This document shows positions 1 to 10,200 of a stretch of 64,000 nucleotides of DNA, one piece after another. Each line of letters opens with the position of its first letter. The first letter of the stretch is position 1. Made by a program: the position numbers and the translations under genes. Origin of the DNA: Tenacibaculum sp. M341 (GTDB lineage Bacteria; Bacteroidota; Bacteroidia; Flavobacteriales; Flavobacteriaceae); assembly GCF_004337695.1 (NCBI RefSeq), contig NZ_SJXJ01000003.1, positions 248,001 to 312,000 on the forward strand, read 5' to 3'. The notes beneath the pieces are model-generated. The model was not told the DNA's origin. It ran no database searches and worked only from the letters and a program-made list of their open reading frames with translations.

Positions 1-83
1 ATGGTATTATAAACGGTATGAATTGTAATTTTTTTTAATAACAGAGACTACATTTATAACGAATTAGCTTAAAATAATAAGAT

Positions 84-743
84 ATGCTTCAAAAATTAGA
101 TAGAAATACAATAGAAACAGGTGGTTTTCATGGAATTGTTCAGAAAAGATTAATAGTGAATTCACAGTATGGTCCTCGTATGGGAGTTACAACTAGTACT
201 TGGGAAGGTGTAGGTAATTTAGTGTATTTGGCTGATTCATGGTTTGGTAGCGGAGTAGGTACAGGATTACATCCTCATAAATTTATAGACGTACTAACTT
301 TTGTTGTTGAAGGAACTTTAGATCACGAAGGATCTTTAGAGCATGGAGTGACTTTAGAAGCGTTGGATTTTCAAGTGCAAAAATCGGGTAGAGAAGGTTT
401 TATGCATAATGAAATAAATAAGAAAGAACCTACTACTAGAATGTTGCAACTTTGGTTATTACCTGAAAAACAAGAAGTCAAAGCTGATTTTAGAGTTCAT
501 AAAATAACAAAAGGATCTGTTGTAGAAGTATATGGAGTACAAGATGGTAATAGTACTCAAATAGAGGCAGGATATTTAAACAACGAAACTTACACAACTC
601 CAAAAGATAGTTTGGTATATATTGTAAAAGGAGCAGTGCAAATTCAAGATGAAATAGTTAACGAAGGAGTTTTAATCGCTGCCAATACAGAAACGATGAT
701 CATTGAGGACGAAGCTGTATTCATTGTGGCGTACAAGAAGTAG
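84..743 (+). CDS. pirin family protein
   Basis: A 219-residue bicupin of the pirin (YhhW-like) family. The N-terminal cupin holds the metal-binding set: HPHKF gives H63 and H65, and MHNE gives H108 and E110, matching the His-His-His-Glu iron ligands known in pirins. The segment FVVEGTLDHE is the usual pirin signature. Bacterial pirins are cytoplasmic and some have quercetin 2,3-dioxygenase activity; the natural substrate here is unknown. The length is normal for the short YhhW type. The start is an ATG after an AT-rich leader. It stands alone on the plus strand, followed by 150 bp of AT-rich DNA before the next gene. Confidence 0.9.
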   Translation: MLQKLDRNTIETGGFHGIVQKRLIVNSQYGPRMGVTTSTWEGVGNLVYLADSWFGSGVGTGLHPHKFIDVLTFVVEGTLDHEGSLEHGVTLEALDFQVQKSGREGFMHNEINKKEPTTRMLQLWLLPEKQEVKADFRVHKITKGSVVEVYGVQDGNSTQIEAGYLNNETYTTPKDSLVYIVKGAVQIQDEIVNEGVLIAANTETMIIEDEAVFIVAYKK

Positions 744-895
744 ATCTACAGAAAAAATAGCTCCATAATTTTTTCTTTCACCATACAAAGCTAAAATATT
801 CTATCCGTCTTTTCAATTGTTTATATGATTAAATAATTGTTAAAAAAAAATAAAATTCGTATATTACATAGGTGTGCTTTTAAAATATATCAACC

Positions 896-1972
896 ATGTT
901 CAAAAAAATCCTATTAATAATGTTTTTAGCTTGTGTGGCTAAAACGTTTTCGCAGTCAAATGAAACCTGTAATACCCCAAATGATGCTCCTGTTTTAGAT
1001 TTAAACAGTATAACAAAATGTTCGATAGAAGATTCTGAGGATAAAGAGAAGAAAAAGATAAAAGTAGAGGTAACCTCAAGAAGAAGGGTTGTAAGAAAGA
1101 GAGATACTGTTTCGGGAATCGTGACAAACGATTATTCTCATAAATTAGCTAGTATTAAAAAGAAAACAGATATTATCAATAAAATTGACTTAAATAATTC
1201 TAAAAACTTTAAAGTTGTTCCTTTTAATTATGTAGATGAAATTCCGTTGTTTAAAAAATGTGAAAAAACGGCATTAACAAAGCAAACAAAATGCTTTATG
1301 GAATCAATGGCATCTCATGTTAGAAAACATTTTAAATATCCTTCAAAATCTTTTGAAGAAGGCATACAAGGTAGAGTTTTGGTACAGTTTAGAATACAAA
1401 CAGACGGTAGTATTGGTAAAATAAATATTATTTCGCCTTATAAAGGAGAAGAATTAGGAGCTGAAGCGGAGAGAATTATAAGAAAGTTACCAAATTTTAT
1501 TCCAGCAAAGCATTCAGGAAGAGAGGTAATAGTAAAATACGGCATACCAATTACATTTAAAATACCAGGTGTTAAACAAACAAATATTAGAACTAAAGCA
1601 GCAAAAGCTAAATTAGATAATTCAGGAGTTTTTGAATTTGTTGAAGTAGATAAATTACCAAAGTTTAAAAACTGTACAGCGAATGATTTAGATTGTTTTA
1701 ATAAAGAATTAGTAAAACATATTCAAAGTAATTTTGCATATCCAGAGGATGCTGTTAAAAGCAATATTGAAGGAAATGTAACTGTAAGTTTTATTGTAAA
1801 TAAAAGAGGAGAGGTAATTAATATTAAAGCAAAAGGAACTAATAATGCAAAGATATTAGAAGATTCTGCAATAAGTTTAGTAGCTAAGTTGCCTAATTTT
1901 GTGCCAGCTATTAAAAACGGAAGAGCTGTAAATACAAAATATACTTTTCCTGTAGCATATAAATTAGATTAA
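896..1972 (+). CDS. secreted protein with two TonB C-terminal domains
   Basis: A 358-residue exported protein. A signal peptide covers about residues 1-19 (cleavage after FSQ). Two TonB_C-like domains follow, about residues 135-225 and 265-357; each has the pattern of a helix, then FKYP or FAYP, then G.V.V.F.I, and ends in a strand such as YGIPITFKI or YTFPVAYKL. Classical TonB has an N-terminal membrane anchor and a Pro-rich linker; neither is present, so the protein is probably a free periplasmic protein rather than a standard energy transducer. Residues 45-70 are very basic and acidic. It is monocistronic and ends at a clear terminator. Confidence 0.8.
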   Translation: MFKKILLIMFLACVAKTFSQSNETCNTPNDAPVLDLNSITKCSIEDSEDKEKKKIKVEVTSRRRVVRKRDTVSGIVTNDYSHKLASIKKKTDIINKIDLNNSKNFKVVPFNYVDEIPLFKKCEKTALTKQTKCFMESMASHVRKHFKYPSKSFEEGIQGRVLVQFRIQTDGSIGKINIISPYKGEELGAEAERIIRKLPNFIPAKHSGREVIVKYGIPITFKIPGVKQTNIRTKAAKAKLDNSGVFEFVEVDKLPKFKNCTANDLDCFNKELVKHIQSNFAYPEDAVKSNIEGNVTVSFIVNKRGEVINIKAKGTNNAKILEDSAISLVAKLPNFVPAIKNGRAVNTKYTFPVAYKLD

Positions 1973-1997
1973 CTTTTTTGTAAAAAAGTTAATAAAA

Positions 1998-2036
1998 AGA
2001 AATCCCTTACTTATTTAAAACAAGTAAGGGGTTTCT
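1998..2036. terminator. bidirectional intrinsic terminator
   Basis: A 15-bp stem (1998-2012 with 2022-2036, one G-T pair) has a 9-nt loop. It is flanked by a T-run on the plus side and an A-run on the minus side. It lies between the convergent genes ending at 1972 and 2053 and can serve both. Confidence 0.85.
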
Positions 2037-2052
2037 TTTTATTGCTACAATA

Positions 2053-3174
2053 TTATAACACAGGATCAGCATAAAAATCAGCCAAAGAATTGGTGTATAA
2101 GAAATCATCTAAAGTCATTTTCCAAAAGTCGATTTTTGTCGGATTTTTACTTCCTTCAGGAACTAACATTAAACCACTTTTATCTGCTATTATATGAGCT
2201 TTTTCGGTAGTGTTTAAATGTCTTTGATCTAAACTAATATCAAAATAGTATAAATAATCATATACAAATTCGGTATACTCTCTTTTAGATACTTCTTCTA
2301 AACTTTTCATAACCAAATTATCGTAATCATTAGTTATTGCATTTTGTAATTCTACAGCATTTAAAGGAGTATTGTCTAACATTGGCATAATGTTATATTG
2401 ACCATCTAAAAAGATCCATTTTTTTAATTCTGTTGAGTAAACTTCAGTAGCTACATGTCCTGGAGAACCTTTTCTAGCTTCTACATCTTTTGTTTTAAGA
2501 TAAATAGTTCTGGCTTTAAAACCAGCATTCTCTAATTGCGATTTTAAAACAATAGCATAAGCAAAACAAGGAAAGTTCTTTCCTTCACTAGCTTCATTTA
2601 AAATAGTAATAGCATCTGATTTACTTGGAGAAACATTGCCGTTGTGTTCCCATCTATTATTTGTCCAATTTAAAACACTCAAAATTTTATCTACATCAGA
2701 TGATTTATTTGCAATTACTGATTTTATAGGATATTTTTCTTCCAATTCCTTTAAATAAGGCACATTATTATTTTCTGTGTACTTAACAAATAACGATTTG
2801 TTTTTGTTTGTTTTGTTAAAAGAGATGGTTTCTCTAGGGAAAGTTTCACCAGTAATAGCAATGTACCCGTAAATTGAATCATTATACTGGGCATAAAATT
2901 CATAGGTCTTTTTTTCTTCTATTAAAAATGAAATGCTATCCACATCAGATTTAAACAAAATAGGCTCTTGTTTACTTAAACAACTTATTTTTAAAGAATC
3001 TTGTTGATTGTTTTTTTTAATCACCCAAGCGCCATTAAACCACATATTATTAAATTTAAGATCTATCGCATTCTTATTGGTTTTTAAAACAGGTAATCCT
3101 TTATAAGTTTCAGTTTTATTGGTACAGTTAATTAAAAAAACGATTAAGAATGCGTATAGAAATTTTTTCATCAT
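2053..3174 (-). CDS. transglutaminase-fold lipoprotein
   Basis: About 373 residues. A lipoprotein signal peptide ends in the lipobox FLINC (Cys about residue 17), so the protein is anchored in the envelope. The middle has a transglutaminase-like core with the triad Cys (FPCFAYA, about C203), His (PGHVATE, about H240) and Asp (FLDGQYN, about D257). Such domains are papain-fold enzymes, often amidases or proteases in bacteria; the substrate cannot be told from sequence. The frame could open at a TTG at 3195, but the ATG pair at 3174/3171 begins the signal peptide directly, so the ATG is preferred. It is separated from the DUF4097 genes by only 67 bp on the same strand. Confidence 0.75.
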   Translation of the reverse strand: MMKKFLYAFLIVFLINCTNKTETYKGLPVLKTNKNAIDLKFNNMWFNGAWVIKKNNQQDSLKISCLSKQEPILFKSDVDSISFLIEEKKTYEFYAQYNDSIYGYIAITGETFPRETISFNKTNKNKSLFVKYTENNNVPYLKELEEKYPIKSVIANKSSDVDKILSVLNWTNNRWEHNGNVSPSKSDAITILNEASEGKNFPCFAYAIVLKSQLENAGFKARTIYLKTKDVEARKGSPGHVATEVYSTELKKWIFLDGQYNIMPMLDNTPLNAVELQNAITNDYDNLVMKSLEEVSKREYTEFVYDYLYYFDISLDQRHLNTTEKAHIIADKSGLMLVPEGSKNPTKIDFWKMTLDDFLYTNSLADFYADPVL

Positions 3175-3241
3175 GTTTAGTTTATATTTGGTCAACCAAT
3201 TTATGAAAAAAACTTATGATTGCCGTTTGATTATTGTGTGT

Positions 3242-3961
3242 TTAAATTTTTCTCAAGTAAATATTACCACTAATTGTTTTTAAACGTAAAGAGGCAGTTC
3301 CATTTTTAACTTTACCATTAATTTTATTTTCTACTGAGTATCGTTTTTTTTCACCAAAATCAATATCTAAATTAGAATAAACAGTACCAGTTAGCGTTTG
3401 TGCTTTAAATTTAGCATCAGCCACATATACATCAATATCGCCACTAATAGTCTTTAGTTTCATGTTTTCGGAATGCTTTTTCACAGTAATATTCCCGCTA
3501 ATTAAATCTAAAGTTAGTTTTCCTTTATAGCTTAAATTATTCACATCACCAGAAATACTCTTTACTTTTAAATGAACATTTTTAGGTATATAAATTGTAT
3601 AATCTACAATTACTTCATTATGAGCGTAATTACAGCAATCTTCATTTTTATTAGTAGTAGTGATTATTGTTTTATGTTTTTCAAAGAAATCACCATAGTC
3701 AGACTTTATCAAATAAATGTTTCCTTTTTGTTCACCTTTTAATGAAAAATATTCATTGTGCTTATTATCATTTAAATTGGCTGAAGCTTTTACTAAAACT
3801 TCTTGTTTATCCCAATTTTTAATTTGAATATTTTGTGCAAATTTTACGTTTACTTCTACAGTTTCAATACCAGAAGTACTGTTTTTAAATTCAGTTTGTT
3901 TTTGTGCTGTTAGGTTACTATAAGACAATAGTATTCCTATGAAAAAAAGTATTCTTTTCAT
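3242..3961 (-). CDS. DUF4097-type beta-helix protein (distal paralogue)
   Basis: A 239-residue secreted protein with a signal peptide (residues 1-19, ending LTAQ). The body is built from short beta-strand repeats of the form SGDVN..., SGNITVK..., SGDIDVY..., SGNIYLRKI, the right-handed beta-helix pattern of DUF4097/head-GIN proteins. Its C-terminus ..GNIYLRK is nearly identical to that of the next upstream gene, so the two are paralogues from tandem duplication. It is the last gene of the ECF sigma / anti-sigma operon, a common arrangement in Flavobacteriia. The function is unknown; an envelope-stress or surface role is an inference from the operon. Confidence 0.75.
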   Translation of the reverse strand: MKRILFFIGILLSYSNLTAQKQTEFKNSTSGIETVEVNVKFAQNIQIKNWDKQEVLVKASANLNDNKHNEYFSLKGEQKGNIYLIKSDYGDFFEKHKTIITTTNKNEDCCNYAHNEVIVDYTIYIPKNVHLKVKSISGDVNNLSYKGKLTLDLISGNITVKKHSENMKLKTISGDIDVYVADAKFKAQTLTGTVYSNLDIDFGEKKRYSVENKINGKVKNGTASLRLKTISGNIYLRKI

Positions 3962-4000
3962 TTTAAATAGTTTAAGTTAAATGTTTTTTAAGAAGCTAGC

Positions 4001-4798
4001 TTATTTTTTGCGTAGATATATATTACCTAAGTTCGATCTTAGTTTTATTTGTACCCCACCATTGTTTAAAGTACTTTCAATTCTTTGTCTTCCTCTAACA
4101 GCTTTTAAGCCATCTTTTTTAGGTGTTTCAATTTCAAAATTGGTATAAAAAGTACCACTGGTTTTTAGTTCTAAATTTGCTTTTGTAACAGCAGGCATGG
4201 TAACATCTATTTCGCCTACATTAGAGTAAATAGTAATTGGAGAACTTTGGTTTACTTTGGTAAATTCAACATTTACATTTCCGGTGTTTGCATTAACCGT
4301 AATTGGACCAGTTACATCTTTTAGTTTAATAAAACCAACATTGGTAGAGGCTTCTATTTCTGAAGTTAAACCGATTACTTCAATGGCTCCTAAATTAGGG
4401 GTTTTAAATACAACGTTTATGTTTTTAGGTAAAGACATAAATAAACCATGACGTTTAATATGCGATTTTAAATCGACGATGTTCAATGTCTTTCCTTCCT
4501 TTTCTATAGAAAAACCTAATCCGTTAGCATCGTCTTTACCACCAGGATATATTGCGGTTAAACCTTTTGTTTTTTCGGCTAATTTTTTGCTGCGTTTTTC
4601 GTTATAATGATGTTTTTTGTGTTCTGTTTCACTTTCAGAAATGCTTAATTCATTTCCTGAAGTTGCAGTAATTTTAATTTTGGTGTCTGTTTCTATTTTT
4701 ACGGTGGTTATGCCAGATAATTTATAGGTAAACTGATCTGATTGGGCATTTATAAGTATTACTAAAAATAGTAAAGCGGTTGTGATGATTTTTTTCAT
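4001..4798 (-). CDS. DUF4097-type beta-helix protein
   Basis: A 265-residue secreted protein with a signal peptide (about residues 1-18, ending INAQ). After a region rich in Lys, His and Glu (residues 55-80), it forms repeated short strands such as LGAIEVIGL, VGFIKLKDV, TGNVNVEF, VGEIDVTM and GNIYLRKK, typical of DUF4097 beta-helices. It starts 8 bp downstream of the anti-sigma gene, so the two are co-transcribed. It is paralogous to the following gene, sharing the GNIYLRK ending. No catalytic motif is visible. Confidence 0.75.
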   Translation of the reverse strand: MKKIITTALLFLVILINAQSDQFTYKLSGITTVKIETDTKIKITATSGNELSISESETEHKKHHYNEKRSKKLAEKTKGLTAIYPGGKDDANGLGFSIEKEGKTLNIVDLKSHIKRHGLFMSLPKNINVVFKTPNLGAIEVIGLTSEIEASTNVGFIKLKDVTGPITVNANTGNVNVEFTKVNQSSPITIYSNVGEIDVTMPAVTKANLELKTSGTFYTNFEIETPKKDGLKAVRGRQRIESTLNNGGVQIKLRSNLGNIYLRKK

Positions 4799-4806
4799 GA
4801 TATTAT

Positions 4807-5580
4807 TTAAATTAAATTAGGTATGCTATACGCTAATTCTTGTTTGACATAGTTTGGAGTTTCTTCATTTTCTAACAGTTTTTTCATAGGAACGAGCGCT
4901 CTTTTTTCCTGAATATCTGCTAAAATTTGTATCAACTCTATTTGAACTGATGGTTCTTGTTCTGTTTCTAAGGCTTTTATAAATGAATCTCTTACTTTTT
5001 CTATGGTTGAAAATCTAACAAGAGCTTCAACAGCGGCTAAACGTACATTGCTGTTTTTATCAATAAACATTTTATTAATTAATGCATCAATAATTCTAAA
5101 ATCATCTGTAGCAGCGGTTGTTGTTTTTGAGATGGCTAAAATTCGTTTACTAGCAGATTGATTTTCTAATAAAGCAAGTACTTCTTGTTGTTGATTATCA
5201 TTAGAGGTGTCTTCACTGTAATTTGACATTTTTCCTAAAAAGAATGCTCCACATACAATAGCAATACTAGCAGCAATTCTTAAAAACGATTTCCAATCAT
5301 TTTTAGGGTGTAACTCAACAACAGGAGTTTCTAAACTCTTTATTTCTTCAGCTAATATATTTTCGAAATTAGCTTTTAAATTATTGCTAGGTGATTCTTC
5401 TTCAACAGTGTTTATAACAGATAAAAAAGACTTTATTTCTTCTAATTCTTGTTTACAATCATCACACGAATCAATGTGTAAACGAATTTGTTCGTTTTCA
5501 GCATCTGACAGCTCTTGCATTGCATAAGGCATCAATAATTCCTTTATTTCTGTACACTCCATCTTTCTGTTAGTTTTCAT
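4807..5580 (-). CDS. zinc-finger anti-sigma factor with HEAT repeats
   Basis: A 257-residue inner-membrane anti-sigma factor. The N-terminal zinc-binding motif is HIDSCDDC (HxxxCxxC), as in RsrA/ChrR-like anti-sigma domains. One membrane segment follows at about residues 103-118 (IAASIAIVCGAFFLGKM). The periplasmic part (about 145-257) is helical and HEAT-like, with VRLAAVEALVRFSTIE and VQIELIQILADIQEK. The start overlaps the end of the ECF sigma gene by 11 bp, so translation is coupled. The expected role is to bind and hold the upstream sigma factor; the HEAT part may sense the envelope signal (inference). Confidence 0.85.
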   Translation of the reverse strand: MKTNRKMECTEIKELLMPYAMQELSDAENEQIRLHIDSCDDCKQELEEIKSFLSVINTVEEESPSNNLKANFENILAEEIKSLETPVVELHPKNDWKSFLRIAASIAIVCGAFFLGKMSNYSEDTSNDNQQQEVLALLENQSASKRILAISKTTTAATDDFRIIDALINKMFIDKNSNVRLAAVEALVRFSTIEKVRDSFIKALETEQEPSVQIELIQILADIQEKRALVPMKKLLENEETPNYVKQELAYSIPNLI

Positions 5581-6124
5581 TGCTCACTGTTTTTACTGAT
5601 TGAAAATAAATTTCTTTTAACTTTTTTAAAGCTCTATGAGTTTTAACTTTTACTGCATTTGCTGAGCTATCTAATATTTCAGCAATCTGTTCGTATTTTA
5701 TTTCCTGAAGTTTGTTCATTACAATTAACTCTCTATCCTTATCGTTGAGTTTTAAGAGTGATTTTTGTAAATGCTCTAACTCATCTTTATTGTTACTAGT
5801 AAATAATACTTCTTCAGAACTTGTAATATCGTCTTCAATTAAATTGACTCTTTCTTTTTTCTGTTTTTGATAATAGTTTGAAAAAATATTTCGTGCAATG
5901 GTGTAAATCCAAGAAGTAAAATTACCTTCTTTATAAGAAGTTCTGTATTTTAAAACTTTCATAAAAACCTCTTGAGTTAAATCTTCACTCACCATTTTGT
6001 TTTGAGTCATTTTGTAGAAAAAATTATATATTCTTACATGATGTCTATCAAACAAAATGGATAGCTTTTTTAAGGCTCCATTAGCAACTGCTAACATTAT
6101 TTCTTCATCAGTTATCTGTTTCAA
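5570..6124 (-). CDS. ECF RNA polymerase sigma factor
   Basis: A 184-residue sigma-70 family extracytoplasmic-function factor. Region 2 is seen in FDRHHVRIYNFFYKM and SEDLTQEVFMKVLKY, with a WIYTIARN stretch; region 4 is seen in ELIVMNKLQEIKYEQIAEIL followed by ANAVKVKTHRALKKLKE. The only start that keeps the conserved DEEIMLAVANG beginning is a TTG at 6124, just after an in-frame stop; an ATG at 6097 would give a protein 9 residues shorter. It heads the operon with the anti-sigma and the two DUF4097 genes, which are its likely regulon. Confidence 0.88.
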   Translation of the reverse strand: MKQITDEEIMLAVANGALKKLSILFDRHHVRIYNFFYKMTQNKMVSEDLTQEVFMKVLKYRTSYKEGNFTSWIYTIARNIFSNYYQKQKKERVNLIEDDITSSEEVLFTSNNKDELEHLQKSLLKLNDKDRELIVMNKLQEIKYEQIAEILDSSANAVKVKTHRALKKLKEIYFQSVKTVSNEN

Positions 6125-6337
6125 GTTATTTGATAGTTTTGATTAGTTTCTATTATTAAAACCAGCTTTTTTTTAAAAGGTTACATTTTAATTTATCTTT
6201 TTTAAAAATAAATAAAATGAAAGAGTCAGTTGTCTTATGTAGAGTTGTATTCTAAAAAAGAAATAAAGTCTGTTACCAATTCTTATTCTTAAGTTAAGAA
6301 AGAAGAGGAGGGAAGTGAGGTAAAGTAAGAAAAGGAA

Positions 6338-6589
6338 TTAAAAACTCCAGCCAAATAATTCAGCAATAAATTTAATAACGAAAGCAAAAATGATTAATGC
6401 AATAAAACAACCTAAACTAGAAAACAAATTATTTACATCATTTTGAAGTTTACTTTTCTTCTTTTGAGTTGGAGTACTAATTTTTTGTTTTGGCTTTTTT
6501 ATAAAATAGCTTGGTTGAGCACCACAATTAGGACAGAAATCAGCAGAACTAGATACGTCAGATCCGCATTCACTACACATAACAATCAT
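6338..6589 (-). CDS. zinc-ribbon membrane protein
   Basis: An 83-residue protein with an N-terminal zinc ribbon, CSECG then CPNCG (two CxxC knuckles 12 residues apart), a basic linker, and one C-terminal membrane helix (about residues 57-77, CFIALIIFAFVIKFIAELF). The double CxxC plus tail anchor is a common small-protein design. The function is unknown. It is monocistronic, with over 100 bp on each side. Confidence 0.7.
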   Translation of the reverse strand: MIVMCSECGSDVSSSADFCPNCGAQPSYFIKKPKQKISTPTQKKKSKLQNDVNNLFSSLGCFIALIIFAFVIKFIAELFGWSF

Positions 6590-6697
6590 AATAGAAGACT
6601 TTTTATGATAAATGTAAATTATTTCGTCTTGTTAAAAAATATATTTAACAATTCCAGTGTTGTAATTTTACGTTTAAAAAAGAAGGATTTTTACAAA

Positions 6698-6886
6698 TTA
6701 TACGTTTTCAATGATTGATTTTACTACTTTTTCTAAAGTGATAATTTCATTACAGGTGACAGTATTGGAGGTTTTTATAAAAATATGGTCATTCAAATAT
6801 TCTAAGGAATAGTTTTTCTTAGGTATAAGATTGATTGCTTTTGTAACAAGATTTTTATTCTCACTTTTAACCAATTTTGTTAACAA
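6698..6886 (-). CDS. small hypothetical protein
   Basis: A 62-residue frame with no ATG. It can open at the TTG at 6886 or at an ATT a few codons upstream. It begins just after the stop codon of the 75-residue membrane protein upstream and may be translated by coupling. The product is mixed charged and hydrophobic with no motif I recognise. It may be a real small gene or a chance frame. Confidence 0.3.
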   Translation of the reverse strand: MLTKLVKSENKNLVTKAINLIPKKNYSLEYLNDHIFIKTSNTVTCNEIITLEKVVKSIIENV

Positions 6887-6907
6887 ATGATCATCGAAAA
6901 TTTTATG

Positions 6908-7135
6908 TTACTCTGTAATAAAATTTAAAAGTGTAGTATGATTACTGATAATTAGCTTTGCTGTGATGAAGCCAAGCAAATAATAAAAAAAGATGCTAAG
7001 TTTTTTCCAGAGGATTTTTGGAATCTCTTTGAAGTTTATGTTATTATCTTTTTTCCATAATGTAAAAACAATTACAGGGAGAGAAATAAGAAAAATGACT
7101 AAATAGCCAAATAAAAAATAATTCAGGATTTCCAT
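6908..7135 (-). CDS. small membrane protein
   Basis: A 75-residue protein with two predicted membrane helices, about residues 4-26 (NYFLFGYLVIFLISLPVIVF) and 46-65 (LSIFFYYLLGFITAKLIIS), joined by a basic loop. The start is an ATG. I do not recognise a family. Confidence 0.5.
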   Translation of the reverse strand: MEILNYFLFGYLVIFLISLPVIVFTLWKKDNNINFKEIPKILWKKLSIFFYYLLGFITAKLIISNHTTLLNFITE

Positions 7136-7190
7136 AGTACTAGCAATTTTTTAACTCACACAAAGTTATAGAATTTTTCATAACGTTTAA

Positions 7191-7222
7191 AATAGGTGCT
7201 TGAACACTTTCAAGCACCTATT
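7191..7222 (-). terminator. intrinsic terminator of the sortilin-like gene
   Basis: A perfect 13-bp stem (7191-7203 with 7210-7222) has a 6-nt loop, and in the minus direction is followed by TTTT. It sits 10 bp after the stop codon at 7233. Confidence 0.85.
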
Positions 7223-7232
7223 AATAGTATTG

Positions 7233-10200
7233 TTAATTTTTATCGATAATTAAAGCAGGAATATCTAAAGATTTGTAAAGAGTATTATAACTATTCATTT
7301 CGGTATTTATAATAGCATCTCTTTCATTTTTATATACTTGCCAGTCATTCATAAGGTCATTAAAACGTTCTTTAGCGCCCTTGGTAACTTTTGGATCAGG
7401 TTGGTCTATATAGTTTAATAGCTGGATCAGTTGAGAGTTCAATTTATTATTGAAATTAATAACATCTTGAAACGTTTTTTGTTTCTCTTGTATTAAATTT
7501 TCCTCCCAAGTATTGATGCGTTTTTGTAAAGCTTTCCCCTTTTCAATCAGTTCTTTTGCTTTATCATTTTCTTTTAAAAGTTTTGCATAATGATTCAATT
7601 GCTTTTTAGCTGAACGCATTTGATTTACAGATGTATGCATGTCTTTTAGAACGTTTTCAATACGAACTAATATTTTTTGTTGCTCAGTGAAATCAGTAGT
7701 TGTCGATTGAATTGCAGGATTTGATAAAATAATAGCTTCGGTTGATACTGTTTCACCATCTAAAGAAAGCTTTAAAGTATAATTTCCAGGGGAAACATTA
7801 CTTCCAGAAAGTCCACCAAAAACAAAAACTTTATCAATAGCAGGAATAGCTTCACGTTTAAAATCCCAAGTAAACCTATTAAATCCTTTCTTTGAAGGTA
7901 ATACTTGAGGTTTAGAAGGACCACCTGGCCATGATTTAAATTTTTTCGGTTTTTTGTTAGTGTATTTTCTAATTACTGTAGCCCTTTGTAAAACTTCTAA
8001 TGTTAAGTTTAATGTATCAATGTTTTTAGGTAAATAATAATCAAAAGTTACTCCACTTTTAGGATTCGTTCCTTGTCCTGTGGCTTTAGAAACACCTCCA
8101 AAAATTCGATACGTAGGTTTAGGTGTAAATATTTGAATATTTTCTTGATTGGAAGTCATACTTTGAAGAGAGCCTAAATCATCCAAAATCCAAAATCCAC
8201 GACCAGACGTAGCAGCTACCAAATCATTATCTTGAATTATTAAATCGTTAATAGCAACTACAGGTAAGTTCAATTTTAAACGTTGCCAAAAAGCTCCATC
8301 ATCATTAGAAACGTATAACCCCGTTTCAGTACCAGCATATAATAAACCTTTTCGTTTTTTATCAGCTCTCACAACTCTAGCAAAACCATTAGGATCATTT
8401 AACCCTGTAACAATTTTTGTCCACGTTTTACCGTAATTAGTTGTTTTAAAAACATAAGAATTTAAATCTAAAGATTTGTACCTCATAATTACCACATAAG
8501 CGGTTGCAGGATCATGCTCTGAAATATCAATACTATTTATAATACCGTCAGAAATACCTTTAGGAGTAATGTTTTCCCAGCTAGCACCTCCGTTTTTAGT
8601 AATGTGTAACAAACCATCATCACTACCAGCATACAAAACACCTTCTTTATGTTGAGATTCCACCAAAGTAGTAAGTGTATTGTAATTTTCACCTCCAGCA
8701 GCTTCATTGGTATACGGACCACCACCAGGACCATGTTTATCTTTTTCGTTTTTTGTTAAATCAGGACTAATAGTTGTCCAGTTAATACCGCCATTAGTAG
8801 TTTTAAAAACAACATTTCCTGCATGGTAAATTGTTTTTCTATTATGTGGAGAAGAAATAATTGGAGCATTCCAATTGTATCTATATTTAGCATCTTTTGG
8901 AGCTATACTTAAACCTAATTCAGGGTATTCTTTTATTGATTTTTGTGCTCTAGATGCTCTGGTCCATTTACTAATATTTCCTTGATAGGTCCCTCCGTAA
9001 ACCGTTTCAGGATTATCAGGGTCAAATGCAATAAAAGCACTTTCGCCACCAGCCACAGAATACCAATCTTTCCAATCAATTCCTCCATCATTTGTACGAC
9101 TAGCAATGGCAATGGCTGAATTGTCTTGTTGACCTCCATATACATTATATGGCACTAAATTATCTGTAATTACACGATAAAATTGAGCTGTAGATTGATT
9201 TTGTTGTGTGCTCCAACTTTTTCCTCCATTAAAAGAAATATTAGCGCCTCCATCATTAGAGTTGATCATATTACTATTGTCATACGGATTAATCCAAAGA
9301 TGATGATTGTCTCCATGAGGAACAGGAATGTTGGTAAAACTTTTACCTCCGTCTATCGATTTCATTACAGGTGCATTTAATACATACACAATATTTTCAT
9401 TCTGTGGATCGGCAAAAATTTCCATATAATACCACGAGCGAGCAATATTCACACGATTACCATTAACTTGTTTCCATTTTTTTCCAGCATCGTCAGAACG
9501 ATACACACCTCCCTTTTTACCTTCCGCTTCAATCACTGCAAAAACGCGTTCTGGATTTGCTCTAGAAACGGAGATTCCAGATTTTCCAAAGTCTTTTGGT
9601 AAACCGGTTTTCATTTGTGTCCAAGTATCGCCACCGTCAGTAGATTTATACAACCCAGAATCTTTTCCGCCTGATTCCATAATCCAAGGATAACGTTGAT
9701 GTTGCCACATTGAGGCATACAAAATTCTAGGGTTGGTCATGTCCATAGACAAAGAAGAAGCTCCTGTATTTTGATTGATAAATAGTATTTTCTTCCAAGA
9801 TTTTCCTCCATCATTACTTCTATAAATACCTCTTTCATTGGTAGGAGCATATTGAGCACCTTGTGCAGCTACATAAATAATATCAGGATTGGTTGGGTGA
9901 ATGATGATGTCTGAAATATGACGTGTTTTTTCCAGTCCTATATGTGTCCAATTTTTTCCGGCATCCATGGATTTATAAACACCATCTCCCATAGAAGTCA
10001 TTACACCACGTGCTGCATGTTCTCCCATACCTACCAATACAATATTGGTGTCACTTTCTGATACAGTAATAGCACCTACCGATCCTGTTTTAAAGAATTT
10101 ATCAGAAATATTATGCCAAGTAATACCAGCATCTGTAGTTTTAAAAACACCACCACCAGTAGATCCCATATAGTAGGTATGAGGCTTTCCTATCACTCCT

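Noticed and set aside
6443-6718. Plus-strand frame over the zinc-ribbon gene
   Set aside because: The minus-strand CxxC protein is clearly the real gene; this frame has no recognisable product.
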